Source: Plantactinospora endophytica (lineage in GTDB: Bacteria > Actinomycetota > Actinomycetes > Mycobacteriales > Micromonosporaceae). Taken from it: a DNA stretch of 64,000 bases. Under the pieces are notes generated by a model that was not told the DNA's origin, ran no database searches, and was given only the letters and a program-made list of their open reading frames with translations. Positions within the stretch are counted from its first letter, which is position 1, and each line of letters starts with the position of its first letter. The position numbers and the translations under genes are program-made. The stretch spans positions 1 to 64,000 of the forward strand of contig NZ_BONW01000042.1 of assembly GCF_016862915.1 (NCBI RefSeq). The letters run 5' to 3'. This document shows, in pieces, positions 21,065 to 27,890 of this stretch.

Positions 21065-21895
21065 GTGGAATTCCGTATCCTTGGGCCCGTCGAGCTGTGG
21101 CGCGACGGGCACGAGGTGCCGTTGAACGGCACCAAGCAGAAGACCCTGCTGGCCGCCCTGCTGCTGGCCCGGGGGCACGTGCTCACCGACCACCAGCTCA
21201 GCGGGGTGCTCTGGGGCGACGACATGCCGGAGACCCAGCAGGCCCAGATCTACACGGCCGCGTCGCGGCTGCGACGCCAGTTCGACGACACCGCCGAACT
21301 CAACCGGCAGGGTTCCGGATACCTCCTGGAACTCCGCTCGGCCAGCTTCGACTACCAGGACTTCGTCCGGTTGTCCGGGGCCGGCCGGGCCGCGATGGGT
21401 GAGCACCGCTACGAACGGGCGGCCGAACTCCTCGACACGGCCCTGGCGCTCTGGCAGGGCCCCACGCTGACCGGCGTGACGAAACTGCTGGCGGATGCCG
21501 CCTGCCCCCGCCTCGACGAGGAGCGCCTCGACGCGCTGGAGAACCGGATCGAGGCCGAACTGGCGCTCGGCCGGCACGCCCGGCTGATCCCGGAACTCAT
21601 CGGCCTGGTCGGCGCCTACCCGATGCGGGAGCGCATCCGGGCACAGTTGATGACCGCACTGTACCTGTCGGACCGGCAGGCCCAGGCGTTCGCGACGTAC
21701 CAGGAGGGGTGTCGGCTGCTCGCCGACGCGTTCGGGGCGGATCCGGGGCCGACGTTACGCAACGCGTACCAGGCGATCCTGACCGGCGAGCTGGCGCGGC
21801 GGGTACCGGAGCCGGTCGGGGCCCGGGTGCCCGGGGACCCGACGCGGGCCGGGCACCCGGGCCTCCTGCCCACCCGGCCTGCGCTGCGGGCGTGA
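21065..21895 (+). CDS. SARP-family transcriptional activator
   Basis: Regulator of 276 aa with an OmpR-like winged-helix DNA-binding domain (about residues 1-90, FRILGPVEL at the start and LSGVLWG in the recognition region). A bacterial transcriptional activation domain follows (about 95-240, with DEERLDALE and the YQEGCRLL repeat). Short SARPs of this kind are pathway-specific activators of antibiotic clusters and bind direct heptamer repeats at target promoters. The C-terminal 25 residues are Pro/Gly rich and probably disordered. GTG start with poor ribosome-binding site. It follows the sugar operon after 70 bp, so it may be read from the same transcript. It is the best candidate activator of this cluster. 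Confidence 0.93.
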   Translation: MEFRILGPVELWRDGHEVPLNGTKQKTLLAALLLARGHVLTDHQLSGVLWGDDMPETQQAQIYTAASRLRRQFDDTAELNRQGSGYLLELRSASFDYQDFVRLSGAGRAAMGEHRYERAAELLDTALALWQGPTLTGVTKLLADAACPRLDEERLDALENRIEAELALGRHARLIPELIGLVGAYPMRERIRAQLMTALYLSDRQAQAFATYQEGCRLLADAFGADPGPTLRNAYQAILTGELARRVPEPVGARVPGDPTRAGHPGLLPTRPALRA

Positions 21896-21897
21896 CG

Positions 21898-21941
21898 CCG
21901 GCGCGACCCGATCCCCGGTACGCGGGGACCGGACGCGCCGG
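21898..21941. terminator. Bidirectional GC-rich terminator
   Basis: Outer arms ccggcgcg (21898-21905) and cgcgccgg (21934-21941) are perfectly complementary. An inner hairpin ccccg-gtacg-cgggg (21913-21927) sits between them. It lies exactly between the stop of the SARP gene and the stop of the convergent isomerase gene, as expected for a shared terminator. Confidence 0.7.
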
Positions 21942-21946
21942 TGCCG

Positions 21947-22561
21947 TCACGCGACCGCCGCCGCCGGCAGCTCCGAGTCGTCCCGTACCGGCCAGCTCGC
22001 CGGATCGGCGCCGAGGTCGACCAGTTCCGCGACCTGCAACGCCGACCAGGGCGAGATCGATCCCGGCCGGGCCGCCGCGTCGGCCACGTAGGCGTGCCAC
22101 GGGTACCACTCGGCCGAGTCCACCTCCGCCGGGTTGATGGTGAGCATCGCGGCGGAGTCGGCGTACGCCCGGTAGACCGGGCACAGCTCGTTCTCCACCA
22201 TCCCGTCGGCCATCACCGCCCGGTAGCGGAACCGGGGCAGTACCAGGTCGAGCCGCTGCACCGACACCCCGAGTTCCTGCCACAGCCGGCGTACGACGGC
22301 GTCCCGCATGGACTCGCCGGGGCCCGGGTGGCCGCAGCAACTGTTCGTCCGTACCCCCGGCCAGGTCTTCTTGCTCCGCGCCCGCCAGGTGACCAGCAGG
22401 CGGTCCGAGGCGTCGAACACGTAGCACGAGAACGCCAGGTGCAGCGGCGTCTCGGCGTGGTGTACGTCCCGCTTGAGCATCTGGCCGGCGGCCGAGCCGT
22501 CCGGGCCGCACAGCACGACGGACTCGGTGGACTCCTGCTCGACTACGGATAGGGTCTGCAC
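21947..22561 (-). CDS. idi: Isopentenyl-diphosphate delta-isomerase, type 1
   Basis: NUDIX-fold isomerase of about 204 aa that interconverts IPP and DMAPP. Both catalytic signatures are present: NSCCGHP with the catalytic cysteine and ENELCPVY with the catalytic glutamate. Two GTG codons are possible starts. The first (22567) overlaps the upstream stop as GTGA but lies on the ribosome-binding site, whereas the second (22561) has GAGGAG at 5 bp, so the second is preferred. It is directly coupled to the prenyltransferase gene upstream, so its evident job is to supply DMAPP to that enzyme. Confidence 0.95.
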   Translation of the reverse strand: MQTLSVVEQESTESVVLCGPDGSAAGQMLKRDVHHAETPLHLAFSCYVFDASDRLLVTWRARSKKTWPGVRTNSCCGHPGPGESMRDAVVRRLWQELGVSVQRLDLVLPRFRYRAVMADGMVENELCPVYRAYADSAAMLTINPAEVDSAEWYPWHAYVADAAARPGSISPWSALQVAELVDLGADPASWPVRDDSELPAAAVA

Positions 22562-22563
22562 GC

Positions 22564-23706
22564 TCACTCCTCGGTTCGGGCCAGGGCGAGGACGCCCGGT
22601 CTGCCGCTCTGTACGGGTTTGACGCCATAGATCTCCGTGGACAGGTAGACGGTGACCCCGGGTCGGGGTACCCCCATCCGCAGCGAGATGTGGGAGATCA
22701 GCCCTCTCCCCTGTTCGAGTGGCCGGCGGGCGACGGCGGCGATGGCGTCCTCGCAGCCGGTCGGGTCGTGCCCGAAGCGCTCCAGCACCGCGATCACGCG
22801 CTCCCGGGCCTCCCGGTCGTCGGCCACGTAGTCGCGCACCGGGATGTACAACGAGTACCCGCTCGGCGTGTCCCGCCGTCGGGACAGGAACGAGTAGCTG
22901 GACATCAACGGCCGGCGGTCGTGCCGGTCGCCCTGGTCACCGGCGAGTCGGCAGAACTCGCGTACCTGGTCCAGGTCGATCCCGGGCACCGCCTTGGCCG
23001 CCCGGACGGCGTCGTCGGCGCTGGCCGCCCGGTGGCTGACGTAGACCTTGACCCGGGCGTCCGGCCCGTCGTTGAGGTCGAGTGCGAAGTAGCCGCAACT
23101 GTCCAGGCCCGGTCCCCGGCTCAGGCCGGAGTCCTGGAGCACCCGGAAGCCCTCGCCGAAGCCGAGCCGGTGCAGTGCCTCGCGGACCAGCTCGGCGCTG
23201 TTGGCCGGGCCGCCCGCCGCCGGGTTGAGGTACGCCTTGACCTCCGGGTGCTCGTCCCGCAGCACGATCGAATACCAGAGCGCGAAGAGCCCGGTGGCGT
23301 GCTGCGGAAAGAAGAGGTCACCGAGCGAGAGCAGCCGGTTCGTCGAGAGTCCATGGTGCCCGAGCAGCCGGTTCAGCCCGCTCAGCGCGTGCCGGGTGTT
23401 CGACCGGTGGCTCGGGTAGGCCGCGATGGGCTCCACGAGGATCCGGACCGACGGTGCCCGGTTCGGCTCGAACGCCACCGACCACTCCACCGGGGAGTGG
23501 TCGTCGGCGACGTCGGAGGGCCAGGCCGGCGGGGCGCCCACCCGGCGCGCGACGACGTCGCCGAGGAACGTCTCGAGCAGTCGCATGCCGGAGTCGTACT
23601 GTGCCCCGGCACCGACCGCCGTCAGCAGACCGGCGAATTGGTCGCGCAGCAGTGCGCCGAGGGTGAGATCGGGTGTGTGCGGAGGTCTCTGGAAGTGAGA
23701 GGTCAC
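22564..23706 (-). CDS. DMATS-type aromatic prenyltransferase
   Basis: Protein of about 380 aa resembling bacterial members of the dimethylallyltryptophan synthase family (CymD/IptA/MpnD group), which transfer C5 prenyl groups to indoles or other aromatics with an ABBA barrel fold and no DDxxD motif. Recognisable stretches are EWSVAFEP, VRILVEPI, KAYLNP, KVYVSHR and VTVYLSTEIYG; the alternating basic and aromatic residues on these strands form the diphosphate and tyrosine shield in the family. GTG at 23706 has GGGGA upstream; the frame remains open to an unsupported GTG at 23733. It overlaps the IPP isomerase gene. The acceptor is not known: a tyrosine or tryptophan in the NRPS product, or a free amino acid incorporated later, are the likely options. 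Confidence 0.85.
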   Translation of the reverse strand: MTSHFQRPPHTPDLTLGALLRDQFAGLLTAVGAGAQYDSGMRLLETFLGDVVARRVGAPPAWPSDVADDHSPVEWSVAFEPNRAPSVRILVEPIAAYPSHRSNTRHALSGLNRLLGHHGLSTNRLLSLGDLFFPQHATGLFALWYSIVLRDEHPEVKAYLNPAAGGPANSAELVREALHRLGFGEGFRVLQDSGLSRGPGLDSCGYFALDLNDGPDARVKVYVSHRAASADDAVRAAKAVPGIDLDQVREFCRLAGDQGDRHDRRPLMSSYSFLSRRRDTPSGYSLYIPVRDYVADDREARERVIAVLERFGHDPTGCEDAIAAVARRPLEQGRGLISHISLRMGVPRPGVTVYLSTEIYGVKPVQSGRPGVLALARTEE

Positions 23707-23811
23707 GTGCGGATCCCCATTCAGTCGAAACACCGGAGCGCGACGGGCCCGCTGCCCGGACCGATCGCTTCACGACACGGTGACTCATCATGTCGGGGCC
23801 ATCGATATCTG

Positions 23812-23828
23812 ATCTATAAAACATAGAT
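23812..23828. promoter_or_regulatory. Perfect inverted repeat, candidate operator of the prenyltransferase operon
   Basis: Arms atctat and atagat, separated by aaaac, are perfectly symmetrical in an otherwise GC-rich sequence, about 105 bp upstream of the prenyltransferase start. The rightmost arm overlaps a stretch that could serve as the -10 region on the minus strand. Confidence 0.45.
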
Positions 23829-24033
23829 AATCGAACGATAATCAAGGGCGTACGAGGCCGACGGGAATCGAATTCGTCCGGCGCTCGGGGCGGGGCGCGC
23901 TATGCGTACGGGCGCGGTCGGGCAGAGGCGTCCGCAACGGGGCGGAAAACGTCGGTCGGCACTTTTTCGGGGACCGCTGAAAGGTATCGTCCCGCGCGGC
24001 ACGGCGCCGACGCGTCCGACCACGGTCAGAGAT

Positions 24034-24048
24034 CCAGGTCAGACCTGG
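24034..24048. promoter_or_regulatory. Perfect inverted repeat, candidate response-regulator site
   Basis: ccaggt-cag-acctgg is a perfect 6+3+6 palindrome 26 bp upstream of a TATAGC -10-like element, at the position of a -35 region. NarL-type regulators often autoregulate from such sites, so the adjacent response regulator is the first candidate. Confidence 0.45.
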
Positions 24049-24088
24049 GAGGCATGTGCGGAGCAGCCCGCCGGTATAGCGTTCTGGC

Positions 24089-25312
24089 ATGCGCTCCGAC
24101 TCCCCCGGGAGCTTCACCTGGCTCACCGGATCGAGGATCCGGGCCGTCATCGACATCACCGTCGCCGTGCTGCTGGCCTACCTGGCCGCCGCCGCCGCGC
24201 TCGATCCGCCCGGTCGCCCGTTCGACGGGCCGGCCTGGATCGCCTGGCTGGTCGGCGCGGCGGTCGGGCTGCCGCTGGCGCTGCGGCGCCACTGGCCGCT
24301 ACCGGTGTTCGCCTGGGTGGCGGTGACGGCGGCGGCGGCGACCGCGTTCGGCGCGGTCGGTGCCGGGGTGATCTGGGTGACCTACGCCTCGGTCGCCCTC
24401 GGTCTGTACACCGTGGCCACCGCGCACGGGCCGGTGTTGGCGACGCTGTCGCTGGCCGGCACGCTGGCCGCCGCGGTCGCCACCATTCCCTGGTTCTACG
24501 ACCTGTACGGACCCTCGTCCGCCGACGCCGCGAGCAGCGAGGTGCCGCTCTGGTGGCCGGTCGACCTGGGAATGGTGACGGTGACCCTCGCCGCGGCCTG
24601 GGTGACCGGGCGGCTGGTACGGTGGCGGCGCGGCGTCCGGGCCGACGCCGCCCGCCGGCTGGCCCGGGACGCGGTGTCCGAGGAGCGGCTGCGGATCGCC
24701 CGGGAGCTGCACGACATCATCGGACACAGCATGAGCCTGATCGCGGTGAAGGCGACGGTGGCCAACCACATCGCCACCGAGCGCCCCGAGGAGGTACGCG
24801 CCGCGCTGGGCACCATCGAGCAGACCAGCCGGGCCGCGCTCACCGAGATCCGCCGACTGCTCGGGGTACTGCGGTCGGACTCCGAATCGGCGGCCGAGCT
24901 GAGCCCGGCGCCGGGCACCGCCGACCTGCCGGACCTGGCCGAGCGGCTGCGTTCGGCGGGGCTGCGGGTGGACCTCGGCGTGCACGGCACGGACGAGTTG
25001 CCCAAGGCGGTCGACCTGACGGTGTACCGGATCGTGCAGGAGGCGCTGACCAACGTGATAAAGCACGCGCAGGCGGCGCACTGCCGGGTGCGGGTACGCA
25101 CCGGGGACGGTGAGGTGCACATCGAGGTGGTCGACGACGGCCGGGGGGCGCACCGCTCCGCAGGTGGACGCTCCGGTGGCGGTCAGGGGCTGATCGGGAT
25201 GCGGGAACGTGTGAGCATGTACGGCGGCACCCTGTCCGCCGGCCCGCTGCCCCGGGGCGGGTTCCAGGTGATCGCCGACATCCCGTACGACGCCTCGGAG
25301 GAGAGCGCATGA
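24089..25312 (+). CDS. NarL-type sensor histidine kinase
   Basis: Membrane kinase of 407 aa. The N-terminal part (about residues 18-185) has five or six hydrophobic segments with only short loops, so it senses within or near the membrane. The HisKA_3 dimerisation domain carries the phospho-acceptor in RELHDIIGHS (His208), followed by a HATPase domain with QEALTNVIKHA, VVDDGRG and GGQGLIGMRERV. It overlaps the response regulator by ATGA, so the two form a standard pair. ATG at 24089 has no ribosome-binding site but a -10-like element 8 bp upstream, suggesting a leaderless transcript. The signal is unknown. Closeness to the cluster allows, but does not prove, a role in controlling it. Confidence 0.95.
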   Translation: MRSDSPGSFTWLTGSRIRAVIDITVAVLLAYLAAAAALDPPGRPFDGPAWIAWLVGAAVGLPLALRRHWPLPVFAWVAVTAAAATAFGAVGAGVIWVTYASVALGLYTVATAHGPVLATLSLAGTLAAAVATIPWFYDLYGPSSADAASSEVPLWWPVDLGMVTVTLAAAWVTGRLVRWRRGVRADAARRLARDAVSEERLRIARELHDIIGHSMSLIAVKATVANHIATERPEEVRAALGTIEQTSRAALTEIRRLLGVLRSDSESAAELSPAPGTADLPDLAERLRSAGLRVDLGVHGTDELPKAVDLTVYRIVQEALTNVIKHAQAAHCRVRVRTGDGEVHIEVVDDGRGAHRSAGGRSGGGQGLIGMRERVSMYGGTLSAGPLPRGGFQVIADIPYDASEESA

Positions 25313-26016
25313 CCGACGTCCAGGCTGCCCCGGCCGCACCGTCCGGATCGGACATCGGCGTGCTGATCGCCGACGACCACGCCCTGCTGCGGGACAGCTT
25401 CCGGGCGCTGCTCGACGCCACCCCGGGTTTCGTCCCGGTGGGCGAGGCCGGCACCGGCGCGGAGGCCGTGCGGATGACCCGGCAGTACCGGCCCGACGTG
25501 GTGCTGATGGACGTCCGGATGCCCGAACTGGACGGCATCGAGGCGACCCGGCAGATCTGCGCCAACCCGGACACCGAGTCGGTACGGGTGCTCATCCTGA
25601 CCACCTTCGACCTGGACGAGTACGTCTACACGGCGTTGCAGGCCGGTGCGAGCGGGTTCCTGGTGAAGGACACCACCGCCGCCGACCTGCTGGCCGCCAT
25701 CCGGGTGGTCGCTTCCGGCGAGGCGCTGCTGTCGCCCCGGATCACCCGGCGGCTGATCTCCACGTTCGCCGGCCAGGCCCAGCCGCCGGTCGGGTCGGGC
25801 GCCAACCTGGAGGCGGTGACCCAGCGGGAACGCGAGGTGCTGACGCTGATCGCGCGCGGGATGTCCAATGCCGAGATCGCCGAGGACCTGCACGTGGCGC
25901 TGGGCACGGTGAAGACCCATATCGGACGGCTGCTCGGCAAGCTCGACGCGCGGGACCGGGCACAGTTGGTGATCGCCGCGTACGAGGCCGGGCTGGTCCG
26001 GCCGGGCGGCCGGTGA
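25309..26016 (+). CDS. NarL/FixJ-type response regulator
   Basis: 235 aa: receiver domain (about 15-130) with phospho-acceptor Asp68 in VLMDVRMP, acidic pair DD near residue 22, and the conserved Lys in FLVKDT. A C-terminal LuxR helix-turn-helix follows (about 165-230, REREVLTLIARGMSN and VALGTVKTHIGRLLGKL). It overlaps the kinase by ATGA and is its cognate output. The inverted repeat at 24034-24048 in front of the pair is a candidate target. Confidence 0.95.
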   Translation: MTDVQAAPAAPSGSDIGVLIADDHALLRDSFRALLDATPGFVPVGEAGTGAEAVRMTRQYRPDVVLMDVRMPELDGIEATRQICANPDTESVRVLILTTFDLDEYVYTALQAGASGFLVKDTTAADLLAAIRVVASGEALLSPRITRRLISTFAGQAQPPVGSGANLEAVTQREREVLTLIARGMSNAEIAEDLHVALGTVKTHIGRLLGKLDARDRAQLVIAAYEAGLVRPGGR

Positions 26017-26017
26017 T

Positions 26018-26069
26018 CCGGGTCGGGCCGATGAACCGGTCGGGCCGCTGACCCGGTCGGGCCGTTGAA
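26018..26069. repeat. Three tandem copies of a 17-18 bp unit
   Basis: ccggtcgggccgctgac-type units follow each other at 26018-26035, 26036-26052 and 26053-26069, with only a few substitutions. They fill the short space between the stops of the convergent response-regulator and sulfotransferase genes. No hairpin terminator is evident there. Confidence 0.7.
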
Positions 26070-26077
26070 GCAGTCCG

Positions 26078-27094
26078 TCAGGCCGGTGCCAGTGCCTCTT
26101 CGCCGGGGGCGCAGGCGAGCAGCAGTTCCTCTCGGACCGGCGGGTCGAGCCGTTGCGCCGAACCGGTCAGGGAGCCGTCCATGAGCTTGCCGACCCGGTC
26201 CAGCCACGGCTGGTCGGCGGGCACCCCGAGGAACGCGGCCAGGGTGGCGAACTGGGCGGTCGGCTCGGCGACCATCCGCTCGTAGCGCAGGTCGAGCCGG
26301 TCGGCCGGGTCCAGTCCGGACAGCTCCCGCACGCCGTGCTGGATCATCGAGGACCAGAACTCGCCGAAGTCGCGTACCGGCAGGTCGGCGTTCATGATCA
26401 GCTCGGGGCTGTAGTCGCCCCGGAAGAACCGCTGGTAGTCCTCGGGCAGCCGGTCGAGGTGGTTCTTGATCAGGCCGGGCACCGGCACCCCGGCCACCCG
26501 GGCGGCGGTCCGGGGCAGCATCATCAGGCGGAACCCGAAGTGCCGGCTCATCGACAGCGCGCAGTCGGGTCCGTTGCGGAAGATGTGCACGAAGCGCGCC
26601 TCGGGAAACATCGCCCGCAGCCGGTGCACGTAGTTCAGCGAGGTGCCGGAGCGCTCGACGACGGTCTGCCGGCCGAACCGTCGGGCGAGCCAGCCGAACA
26701 GGTCGCGGTAGTGCTCCACCACCGGCCGAAGTGGCCAGTTCGGCAGCTCGGCGGCGAGTTCGTCGTAGAGCCCGTCCGGGTCGTCGGTCAGCTCCGGCAG
26801 CGTCATGTGGCAGATGGCCGGTACGTCGGCGAGCCGGCCGAACCGTCCGGTGTCGTACGGGTACACCTGCTCGCGGGTGCGCAGTCCGTTGCGGACCATG
26901 GCGTCGATCGCCGGGTCCGGCGCGCTGAGCATCCGCCAGAACCGCTCGCCGTCGATCGGCCCCTCCGGAAAGGCACGGTTGCGCAGCGAGGCGAAGAACT
27001 CGCTCAGGCTGAGGATGTCCGGGTGGGTGTGCAATGCCTTGCTCAGAATCGTCGACCCACACCGGCCGGTGCCGACGACAAAGGTCAAGGACAT
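26078..27094 (-). CDS. PAPS-dependent sulfotransferase family protein
   Basis: 338 aa, soluble. The 5'-phosphosulfate-binding loop is VGTGRCGSTILSKAL at residues 7-21, and the 3'-phosphate segment is VHIFRNGPDCALSMSRHF in mid-protein, matching the Sulfotransfer_3 family of small-molecule and Nod-type sulfotransferases. ATG at 27094 has GGAGG 5 bp upstream, so an N-terminal extension to 27157 is rejected. It converges on the two-component system and stands alone. Its place at the edge of the biosynthetic cluster suggests tailoring (sulfation of tyrosine, sugar or a hydroxylated lipid), but no PAPS-supply genes are near. Desulfo family members with other roles cannot be ruled out. Confidence 0.8.
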   Translation of the reverse strand: MSLTFVVGTGRCGSTILSKALHTHPDILSLSEFFASLRNRAFPEGPIDGERFWRMLSAPDPAIDAMVRNGLRTREQVYPYDTGRFGRLADVPAICHMTLPELTDDPDGLYDELAAELPNWPLRPVVEHYRDLFGWLARRFGRQTVVERSGTSLNYVHRLRAMFPEARFVHIFRNGPDCALSMSRHFGFRLMMLPRTAARVAGVPVPGLIKNHLDRLPEDYQRFFRGDYSPELIMNADLPVRDFGEFWSSMIQHGVRELSGLDPADRLDLRYERMVAEPTAQFATLAAFLGVPADQPWLDRVGKLMDGSLTGSAQRLDPPVREELLLACAPGEEALAPA

Positions 27095-27268
27095 CGTAAC
27101 CTCCATGGGGCCGCGAGGGTCCGACGATAAATTCTCCCGGCAGCGGCTGTCAATCACGTCGGGTGCCGGGCGCGGAGCGTACCCGTAGGTTTTCCTGGGT
27201 TATTAAACACCACCTGAATGTCCGGGCGTCCCGATCGCCGGCAGGACCATTTGGCGAGGCATTGAAGA

Positions 27269-27286
27269 TATAGCCCGACGGCTATA
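27269..27286. promoter_or_regulatory. Perfect 18-bp inverted repeat upstream of phospholipase gene
   Basis: tatagcccgacggctata has 7-bp arms and a 4-bp spacer. It lies 46 bp before the phospholipase ATG, directly after a TTGAAG -35-like hexamer (27262-27267). It therefore overlaps the likely promoter and is a good repressor-site candidate. Confidence 0.5.
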
Positions 27287-27331
27287 CGGAATGCTACCTT
27301 GGTGGCACGGTCGTCGTTTGGGGGGACACGC

Positions 27332-27844
27332 ATGCGCGTCACTGTCCGAGCCGTTCTCGGAACGGCCACCATCCTGGGTCTGTTGCTGGTCCTGCCCGGG
27401 GCGGCCACCGCCGCGGTCACCGACGCCCAACGGCTCGCGGTCGCCATCCAATGGACCCAGCCCACCGGCCCCAGTCAGCAGGAGTGGGACAGCGCCCGGC
27501 TCGACCAGGCGCCGTGGGCCGAATACCAGTTCGACTGGACGACCGACTACTGCACGACCAGCCCGGACGAGCCGTTCGGCTTCGACTTCCGGCTGCCCTG
27601 CCAGCGGCACGACTTCGGCTACCGCAACTTCACCGCGCTCGGGGTCCTCGACGCCCACAAGGACCGGCTGGACGACGCGTTCCACGTCGACCTGCGGGCG
27701 GTCTGCGACGGGTACGGCGGTCTGCAACGCTCGGCCTGCCGGGGACTGGCCCGCACCTACTACGAGGCGGTCCGGTTGCTCGGGCTCTCCGACGTGACCG
27801 CGCGGCAGATCGACGACGGCACCCGGGACACCCGGGGCGAGTAG
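27332..27844 (+). CDS. Secreted prokaryotic phospholipase A2
   Basis: 170 aa with a clear Sec signal peptide (MRVTV, hydrophobic LGLLLVLPG, cleavage near ATAA|VT, about residue 28). The mature domain is the small helical PLA2 of the Streptomyces violaceoruber type: the catalytic His-Asp pair lies in CQRHDFGYRNF (His93, Asp94), preceded by the calcium-loop region around DWTTDYC. Cysteines at DYC, LPC, VC and AC would form two disulfides. It cleaves the sn-2 ester of phospholipids outside the cell. ATG at 27332 has GGGGGGA at good spacing; an in-frame TTG further upstream is rejected. A single gene behind a palindromic operator candidate. Confidence 0.92.
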   Translation: MRVTVRAVLGTATILGLLLVLPGAATAAVTDAQRLAVAIQWTQPTGPSQQEWDSARLDQAPWAEYQFDWTTDYCTTSPDEPFGFDFRLPCQRHDFGYRNFTALGVLDAHKDRLDDAFHVDLRAVCDGYGGLQRSACRGLARTYYEAVRLLGLSDVTARQIDDGTRDTRGE

Positions 27845-27890
27845 CCGGCGCACCGCGCCGAGGGCGCCCGCCCTCCGCTCCGGTCATCGG

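Larger units (their letters stand above)
23707..24088. promoter_or_regulatory. Divergent intergenic region, prenyltransferase operon / two-component system
   Basis: 382 bp with no credible gene and a marked A/T-rich core around 23800-23850. It contains the perfect inverted repeat atctataaaacatagat (23812-23828), close to where the leftward promoter should be, and the inverted repeat ccaggtcagacctgg (24034-24048) 40 bp before the histidine kinase start. A -10-like TATAGC (24075-24080) ends 8 bp before the kinase ATG, and there is no ribosome-binding site, so that mRNA is probably leaderless. Confidence 0.6.

Noticed and set aside
22564-22567. Upstream GTG (22567) as isomerase start
   Set aside because: It lies on the GAGGAG ribosome-binding site that serves the GTG at 22561. 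The start at 22561 is better placed.
27299-27331. TTG start giving a longer phospholipase
   Set aside because: The ATG at 27332 has a strong ribosome-binding site and gives a clean signal peptide.
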